DNA of 10,577 nt from Bacillota bacterium (lineage in GTDB: Bacteria > Bacillota_A > Clostridia > DSM-8532). Both the position numbers and the translations under genes were made by a program. Position 1 is the stretch's first letter, and each line of letters starts with the position of its first letter. The notes beneath the pieces are model-generated. The model saw only the letters and a list, made by a program, of their open reading frames with translations. It searched no databases and had not been told where the DNA came from. Shown in pieces: positions 6,552 to 10,577 of this stretch. The DNA lies in contig JAFADM010000091.1 of assembly GCA_023424865.1 (NCBI GenBank), positions 1 through 10,577 of the forward strand. Reading direction: 5' to 3'.

Positions 6552-7505
6552 CTAAAGTCTGACCCGCGGATCGGCCAGATGGTAGAGTATATCCGACAGG
6601 AGTGTTCCGATGACGGTCAGTATGGCAATAAACATGGTGAAGCCCATTAAAAGGGGATAATCCCTTAAAGTAAAGGACGACATATAATGCTGGCCGATAC
6701 CCGGCCAGTTGAAAATTTTCTCAATTATGAGAGAGCCGCCGAACAGCCCCGGCAATTCGAAGCCGATAAGGGTGATGGCCGGCAGCAGGGTATTGCGAAG
6801 AGCGTGGGTAAAAAGCACCTTCCGTTCCGGAAGGCCTTTGGCCCGGGCTGTACGGATATAATCCTGCTTGATGACATCAATCATATTGCTCCTGAAATAC
6901 CGGGTCAGAGAGCCGATGCCCAAAAGGGTCATCACAATGACGGGAAGGGTCATATGATGAATCACTTCCTTGATATAGCCCCAGCCTGTGGCGGTGCTTC
7001 CCGTTGTCAGCATGCCTCCCGGCGGCAGCCAGCCCAAATCTACCGCAAGAACCTTAATAAGAAACAGCCCCATAAAAAAGGAGGGCAGCGACATTGCGGC
7101 AAAAATGCCAATCATGATAAGGGTATCAAACCAGGAATATTGCCTGTAGGCGGCAAAAACCCCCACAATCACGGCGATGAACCAGGTAAGGAACATGGAC
7201 ACAACGGCCAGTAGGAAGGAATTCCATATATAGTCCTGAAAAAGGGCAAGTACCGGCTTCTGCTGGGCCAGAGAATAGCCGAAATCACCGTGAAGGGCAT
7301 TTCGCATCCAGGTGCCGTAGCGCACCAGCAGCGGCTTGTTGAGCCCGTAGATTTCCCTCAGCTCCGCCTTGCGTTCGGCGGACAGTTTAATATTACCGGT
7401 GATAAAGTCGCCCGGCGTCATGGCGTAAAGGCTAAAAATCAAAAAAGAAGCTGCAAACAAAATCATCATAATGTACAGCAGCCGTTTAACAATATAGGTA
7501 CTCAT
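6552..7505 (-). CDS. oppB: Peptide ABC importer permease, OppB/DppB type
   Basis: This is the first membrane subunit of the importer. The 317-residue protein opens MSTYIVKRLLYIMMIL, a typical OppB start with the first membrane segment at about 9-29. A conserved periplasmic stretch contains MTPGDF and GDFGYS (73-78). More membrane segments lie at about 98-120, 129-153, 186-204, 240-262 and 286-308. The EAA loop runs from DYIRTARAKGLPERKV (215-230) to NTLLP (238-242), and the protein ends in ADPRVRL, common in OppB. I chose the ATG at 7503-7505 because AAGGAG lies 8 nt upstream. An in-frame ATG 24 codons earlier falls inside the intercistronic hairpin region and adds non-conserved sequence. Confidence 0.93.
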   Translation of the reverse strand: MSTYIVKRLLYIMMILFAASFLIFSLYAMTPGDFITGNIKLSAERKAELREIYGLNKPLLVRYGTWMRNALHGDFGYSLAQQKPVLALFQDYIWNSFLLAVVSMFLTWFIAVIVGVFAAYRQYSWFDTLIMIGIFAAMSLPSFFMGLFLIKVLAVDLGWLPPGGMLTTGSTATGWGYIKEVIHHMTLPVIVMTLLGIGSLTRYFRSNMIDVIKQDYIRTARAKGLPERKVLFTHALRNTLLPAITLIGFELPGLFGGSLIIEKIFNWPGIGQHYMSSFTLRDYPLLMGFTMFIAILTVIGTLLSDILYHLADPRVRL

Positions 7506-7523
7506 ACAAGGCTCCTTAAGGAA

Positions 7524-7555
7524 GCCGGCTCCGTCCGGGGGGAGCTGGAGCCGGC
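7524..7555 (-). promoter_or_regulatory. Strong oppA-oppB intercistronic hairpin
   Basis: GCCGGCTCC and GGAGCCGGC form a perfect 9-bp inverted repeat around a 14-nt loop. On the minus strand it ends about 19 nt before the oppB start and has no T-tract after it, so it should not terminate the operon. Such structures between receptor and permease genes usually protect the upstream receptor mRNA from 3' decay. The oppB ribosome binding site (AAGGAGCC, 7510-7517) repeats the GGAGCC of this stem and could compete for the same GGCTCC arm. Confidence 0.6.
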
Positions 7556-7597
7556 GTTTTATGACAGCCGTTTGCAAGGGAAAATCCGGCTAAGCAT

Positions 7598-7619
7598 GCA
7601 GGGGCTTGATGCACCCTGC
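7598..7619 (+). terminator. Hairpin just after oppA; terminator-like only on the plus strand
   Basis: GCAGGG, a 10-nt loop and CCCTGC form a 6-bp stem lying 8 nt past the oppA stop. On the plus strand it is followed by GTTTTT, so it resembles an intrinsic terminator for antisense transcription towards oppA. On the minus (coding) strand it has an A-run before it and no T-run after it. There it would act only as a 3' mRNA stabiliser. Which role matters is not known. Confidence 0.4.
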
Positions 7620-7627
7620 GTTTTTAA

Positions 7628-9370
7628 TTATTTCAGGGACCATTGGGGAAGGCTTCCGGCCAATCCGTTAAAGGGACTCATGGACAGATTTTCAATTCTG
7701 CCGTTGTAGGCGTAGACCGTTTTTCTGTAATTGGTGAATATAACCGGCAGCTCGTCGTTAACCAGCTGGTACAGTTCCTTATAAATGGCCTTGCGCTCCT
7801 CGAAATCTGAGGTGGCCATCCCTTTATCAAACAGCTCCTTGAACTTTGGGCTGTCATAACCTTTAATTTCACCGTTCACAAACTGGAGCAGCCCGTCGGA
7901 CGGATCTGTCAGCATGGGTGTGGAGAAGGCTGCAAGATCGTAATCTCCGCCTTCCACCTTGGACACCAGCGCGTTAAAATCGGCAAAAACCTCAGGCTGG
8001 AAATCAACTCCGATGGCTTCAAAATTCTCTTTTGCCACCGCGATGAAAATATCGGTCTGGGCGCTCTTGGAGCCAAGGTAGTGAAGGGTCAGCTTTTGTC
8101 CGTCCTTCTGACGGATGCCGTCGGAACCCGGTGTCCAGCCGGCTTCGTCAAGAAGCTGCTTTGCCTTTTCAGTATCGAAGGGATAGGTATTGATCCCCTC
8201 TTCGGTGTAGGACCAGGAAATAGGCGAAGAAGGAATATTGGCGATGGAGAACGCCCCCTGGTTGGCATCCACATAAATGCTCTGACGGTCAAGGCCGTAT
8301 GCGATGGCCTGCCTCACTTTTTTGTCCTTCAGCTGGGAATGCTCCAGATTCACCTGGAGATAGCCGTATGTACTGGGGGTATAAGGAAGGATATTGACAA
8401 AGCCCAGGCTTTTGAGCCGTTCAATATTATCCTGGGTTGCGCTGAAGGAGGCAAAATCAAGCTCCCCCGTTTCAAGGAACTGCCAGGCGTCGCCCTGGGT
8501 GGTTTTATAAATAAACCGCTCTGTTTTGGCCTTGCCCTTGAAATAGTTCTCATTGGCTATAAAACGGACTTCCTGGCCCGGGATGAACTTTTCAAGCTTG
8601 TAGGGACCGTTGCCAAGAGGATTTTCGTGGAGCGTTTTAATATACTCCAGCTGGCCGAACTGATAATCCTTCCCGTAATAGGCCTTGGACAGGATGTCGG
8701 ATCCCAGGGTCAGCAGCGCTGTAGCATTAGGCTGTTCCAGCGTGGCGGAAACGGTTTGGGGATCAATAATCCTAATGCCCTCTATGCCCGCAGCCGTACC
8801 GGCTTTATAGGCCTCTCCCCCCTTGATCTTCAGGGCGGGAATCTGAGAATCGCCGTCATAAGTCTTGTCATGCAGAAGCGTCCAGGTAAAGGCGACATCT
8901 TCGGCGGTGAGAGGCGAGCCGTCGCTGAACTTCGTATCCTTGATAAGATAAAAGGTGTAGGTCAGCTGGTCGTCGGACACATCCCAGCTTTCCGCAATGC
9001 TCGGCTGGGGCAGACCGTTTTCATCTACCGTTACCAGAGGAGCATACAGCAGGGACGATACATTGCCGTCGTAACCGCTTTGATGAAAGTACGGTGTAAA
9101 GGCGCCGCTGGGATCGGTGAGACCCACAATAATGGTATCGGCGCGGTTTTTAGCAGAATCCGGCAGTTTGCCCAAATCGGGGGCTGTAAACAGTTGGGTA
9201 AGTCCGCCCGTCTCAGCCTGAGGTGTTGCGGTTTCCTTCCCTCCGGACGCTTGGGGGGTGGTTCCTCCCTGGGTTCCCGCAGGTACTCCGTTTGAATCGG
9301 CGCAAGCGGAAAAAAGCAATATGCCTGCGCTTAGAATAGCTGCCGCTGCATGCACTTTCTTTTTTAACAT
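7628..9370 (-). CDS. oppA: Peptide-binding lipoprotein of the ABC importer (SBP family 5)
   Basis: This is the extracellular receptor, lipid-anchored to the membrane, that captures peptides for OppBCDF. The 580-residue protein starts with KKK and a hydrophobic segment, then lipobox FSAC with the lipidation cysteine at 23. Phe at -3 is slightly off consensus. A flexible Gly/Thr/Ala/Gln-rich linker follows (about 24-58). The mature domain has family-5 motifs: LAESWDVS-like SIAESWDVSDD (124-134), KFSDGSPLTAEDVAFTWTLL (147-166), GNGPYKLEKF (253-262) and ANENYFKGK (272-280). The ATG at 9368-9370 follows AGGAGG. Ligands could be peptides, or nickel or another solute in this family. Peptides are most likely given the OppD/OppF partners. 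Confidence 0.92.
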   Translation of the reverse strand: MLKKKVHAAAAILSAGILLFSACADSNGVPAGTQGGTTPQASGGKETATPQAETGGLTQLFTAPDLGKLPDSAKNRADTIIVGLTDPSGAFTPYFHQSGYDGNVSSLLYAPLVTVDENGLPQPSIAESWDVSDDQLTYTFYLIKDTKFSDGSPLTAEDVAFTWTLLHDKTYDGDSQIPALKIKGGEAYKAGTAAGIEGIRIIDPQTVSATLEQPNATALLTLGSDILSKAYYGKDYQFGQLEYIKTLHENPLGNGPYKLEKFIPGQEVRFIANENYFKGKAKTERFIYKTTQGDAWQFLETGELDFASFSATQDNIERLKSLGFVNILPYTPSTYGYLQVNLEHSQLKDKKVRQAIAYGLDRQSIYVDANQGAFSIANIPSSPISWSYTEEGINTYPFDTEKAKQLLDEAGWTPGSDGIRQKDGQKLTLHYLGSKSAQTDIFIAVAKENFEAIGVDFQPEVFADFNALVSKVEGGDYDLAAFSTPMLTDPSDGLLQFVNGEIKGYDSPKFKELFDKGMATSDFEERKAIYKELYQLVNDELPVIFTNYRKTVYAYNGRIENLSMSPFNGLAGSLPQWSLK

Positions 9371-9390
9371 TAAAAAGGCCTCCTTTTAAT
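9369..9390 (-). promoter_or_regulatory. Hairpin enclosing the oppA ribosome binding site
   Basis: The minus strand reads ATTAAAAGG, AGG, CCTTTTTAAT. This gives nine pairs with one bulged T and a 3-nt loop. The AGGAGG site spans the loop and stem top, and the last pairs reach into the AUG. The stem is mostly A-U and probably marginal, so it could tune translation, perhaps with temperature or a bound factor. This is inference from base pairing alone. Confidence 0.45.
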
Positions 9391-9418
9391 AGGTTTCTGC
9401 TCTTCCTGACACTTAATT

Positions 9419-9441
9419 GTCCGGCGGTTACAAAGCCGGAC
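9419..9441 (-). promoter_or_regulatory. GC-rich hairpin in the oppA 5' leader
   Basis: GTCCGGC, loop TTTGTAACC, GCCGGAC: a perfect 7-bp stem on the minus strand about 30 nt upstream of the oppA ribosome binding site, with no T-tract after it. It lies in a predicted 140-nt leader. It may stabilise the mRNA. I do not recognise it as a riboswitch. Confidence 0.5.
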
Positions 9442-9483
9442 CCACTGCTTGTCTTCGAAACGTATTAATTCATATTATTCCGA

Positions 9484-9506
9484 TCTTTTAAGTATACATT
9501 AAAAGA
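9484..9506 (-). promoter_or_regulatory. 23-bp AT-rich palindrome at the opp start point, candidate operator
   Basis: The arms TCTTTTAA and TTAAAAGA are perfect inverted repeats of 8 bp around TGTATAC. The site covers about +5 to +27 from the predicted start point, a position where a bound dimer would block initiation or clearance. Size and AT-richness suit a winged-helix dimer such as the neighbouring regulator. An RNA hairpin is also possible. The binding protein is not shown by the sequence. Confidence 0.5.
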
Positions 9507-9512
9507 ATCTAA

Positions 9513-9552
9513 TCCCTATTATAGAAACCCAAACGAGTTTTGTAAATAGGGA
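9513..9552 (-). repeat. Inverted repeat flanking the opp promoter core
   Basis: TCCCTATT (9513-9520) and AATAGGGA (9545-9552) are perfect 8-bp inverted arms separated by 24 bp, with centres 32 bp apart, about three helical turns. One arm overlaps the -10 element and the other overlaps the -35 element. Two regulator subunits or dimers could bind the same face, but this is inference. Confidence 0.5.
9518..9546 (-). promoter_or_regulatory. Sigma-A promoter of the opp operon
   Basis: TTTACA (9541-9546), a 17-bp spacer and TATAAT (9518-9523) on the minus strand. An AT-rich stretch (AAATTATTTTTAG) lies just upstream and may act as an UP element. The start point should be near 9510, giving a leader of about 140 nt before oppA. 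Confidence 0.85.
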
Positions 9553-9648
9553 ACTAAAAATAATTTCTCCCAACAAAGAAATACCTGTCCTGAATATGAA
9601 CAGCCTTTGGTTCCAGGAAGAAGGAAGCCTTTTAAGCTGTGGAGCATG

Positions 9649-9691
9649 AAAAAAGATCCTATAAAAGCACCGTTTGTACCTTTAAAGGATC
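9649..9691 (-). terminator. Intrinsic terminator of the regulator gene
   Basis: The stem (9655-9691) pairs GATCCT-T-TTAAAGGT with GCTTTTA-T-AGGATC: 13 pairs with one T:T mismatch and a 9-nt loop. It is followed by TTTTTT (9649-9654) on the minus strand, and it begins 44 nt after the regulator stop. It separates the regulator transcript from the opp operon. Confidence 0.85.
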
Positions 9692-9735
9692 CTATCACAT
9701 CTTGGAATAAGCCTTAACCCAAAACCGGATTTAGC

Positions 9736-10577
9736 TTACCCTTCTTTTTCAATATAATGCCTGATCTGCTCCTGGACATAGGAAAGGTTTTTAACTCTCA
9801 ATCCGTACTCTGTAAGCGTTTCACCTTCCAAATAGCCATAAATAAGGCCGGCGCTGCGCAATTTGGATATATGATCGTGAGTAATTCCCTTGGATAGCTT
9901 GAGATGGCGGACAATTTCACTGTAGGTTCTGGGCTTCTCATGGAGAAAACGCAAAATTTTCAGACGGCTCGCCTCACCCAGACAGCGGATAATCCGCATA
10001 TCGTGGGGTGAAAGCCCCTCTCCCTTTTCCGGATAGATTCTGGCATTGTAATGGCATAAGGTAAGCCGGCCATAATGATAGATCACATTAAGGGGCTGAA
10101 AATGGTATTGGGGAATAAGCAGCAGCTTCTCCTGTCCTGGAACGGGCCTGAAGATCAACCCGTTGGTAGCGTCTTCCACAAAGGTTTCCCCAGGCTGCAG
10201 CGCAAGAAGAGCCTTCTGACGCGCCGCCTCTTCTCTGAGGGCCGCCGTCACAGTTCCGTCCAGATGACGAAAATAAAGCTCATACCAGTCGCTGAACAGA
10301 TGGAGAAGCTTTGAACGGTAAGCCGTCATATTCTCAGGGAATTGGTTTATATAGCCGTCTAAAAGCTCGTATAGGTCTCCGGTGCTCAAACCTTCCAGCC
10401 AGTTGAGGAACAAGTCTGCCCTTTCAGGAACAGGGCACAGCAGAATTATCAAATAGGTAATTTTCCAGTCTCCGTTAATCTCCGCTTCATCAAACCTGGA
10501 GGCGGCGGGAGGTATAATACGCCCTCGGATTTCTTCCGCCCATACCGAAGTGAGATCGATTTTTTTATGGGATTTCC
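9736..10577 (-). CDS. Winged-helix (ArsR-like) transcription regulator, partial at the 5' end
   Basis: The frame is open from the TAA at 9736-9738 to the window edge, giving at least 280 residues, so the start is outside. A C-terminal winged helix (about 9795-10002) is clear. It contains MRIIRCLGEASRLKILRFL, the ArsR-style first helix, then YSEIVRHLKLSKGITHDHISKLRSAGLI, where the recognition helix lies, and then a wing near YGYLEGETLTEYG. The preceding 200 or so residues are a separate domain with an acidic/aromatic helical part and a beta-like stretch (LLLIPQYHFQPLNVIYHYGRL). This resembles the larger ArsR-like proteins that carry an N-terminal effector domain, though the exact family is unconfirmed. 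There is no Cys metal site of the ArsR/SmtB kind in the winged helix. Being upstream of opp and codirectional, it may control that operon. Confidence 0.75.
   Translation of the reverse strand, partial: KSHKKIDLTSVWAEEIRGRIIPPAASRFDEAEINGDWKITYLIILLCPVPERADLFLNWLEGLSTGDLYELLDGYINQFPENMTAYRSKLLHLFSDWYELYFRHLDGTVTAALREEAARQKALLALQPGETFVEDATNGLIFRPVPGQEKLLLIPQYHFQPLNVIYHYGRLTLCHYNARIYPEKGEGLSPHDMRIIRCLGEASRLKILRFLHEKPRTYSEIVRHLKLSKGITHDHISKLRSAGLIYGYLEGETLTEYGLRVKNLSYVQEQIRHYIEKEG

Noticed and set aside
6687..7214. A 175-codon open frame on the plus strand, rich in His, Gly and Lys
   Set aside because: It is the complement of the hydrophobic oppB permease. The odd composition is what the reverse of membrane-segment codons gives.
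8081..9295. A 404-codon open frame on the plus strand
   Set aside because: It is entirely antisense to oppA, whose protein has clear family motifs, a lipobox and a good ribosome binding site. The antisense translation shows no recognisable domain.
9592..9648. Weak inverted repeat around GGTTCC/GGAAGCC downstream of the regulator terminator
   Set aside because: The pairing is short and bulged, with no link to promoter or terminator; probably chance.
9655..9691. GGATCC-flanked repeat as an insertion-element end or attachment site
   Set aside because: It is better explained as the stem of an intrinsic terminator followed by six Ts. No transposase or target duplication is present.
10450..10452. 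TTG start for the regulator at this point
   Set aside because: The same frame stays open to the window edge with protein-like sequence upstream (for example VWAEEIRGRIIPPAA), and no good ribosome binding site precedes the TTG. The gene most likely starts outside.
1..10577. CRISPR arrays, tRNA or rRNA genes, transposases, phage genes or toxin-antitoxin pairs
   Set aside because: No regularly spaced repeats, tRNA-like folds or matching proteins were seen on either strand.

Overview
This window looks like a chromosomal segment of a low-to-mid GC Gram-positive anaerobe of the class Clostridia. An Oscillospiraceae-like lineage is plausible but not proven. The grounds are strong AGGAGG-type ribosome binding sites, consensus sigma-A promoters, Firmicutes-type ribosomal proteins, and a lipoprotein-anchored solute receptor. 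Every gene I can support lies on the minus strand, so transcription runs from high to low coordinates.

Region 1 (9736-10577) is the 3' part of a winged-helix, ArsR-like transcription regulator. Its reading frame stays open to the window edge, so its start is outside. It ends in a convincing intrinsic terminator (9649-9691). Region 2 (9371-9648) is the control region of the next operon. It has a consensus promoter (TTTACA, 17 bp, TATAAT), an inverted repeat whose arms lie on the -35 and -10 elements, a 23-bp AT-rich palindrome just after the predicted start point, a leader hairpin, and a small hairpin that encloses the ribosome binding site of the first gene.

Region 3 (3651-9370) is a complete five-gene oligopeptide/dipeptide-type ABC importer in the order oppA-oppB-oppC-oppD-oppF: lipoprotein receptor, two permeases and two ATPases. 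The last four genes are tightly packed. A pair of strong hairpins sits between oppA and oppB, as expected where the receptor is made in excess.

Region 4 (3163-3650) is the control region of the S10 ribosomal protein operon. It has phased A-tracts, a consensus promoter (TTGCAA, 17 bp, TATAAT) and a leader of about 280 nt. The leader holds several hairpins and an internal intrinsic terminator, which suggests transcription attenuation. Region 5 (1-3162) is the start of the S10 operon in the conserved order rpsJ-rplC-rplD-rplW-rplB-rpsS, with rpsS cut by the window edge. The 135-nt gap between rplW and rplB is unusually long and can form hairpins.

I see no mobile element, CRISPR array, tRNA or rRNA, and no wholly novel system. 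The points most worth following up are regulatory: the S10 leader attenuator, the structured rplW-rplB spacer, and the nested inverted repeats at the opp promoter beside a regulator gene.
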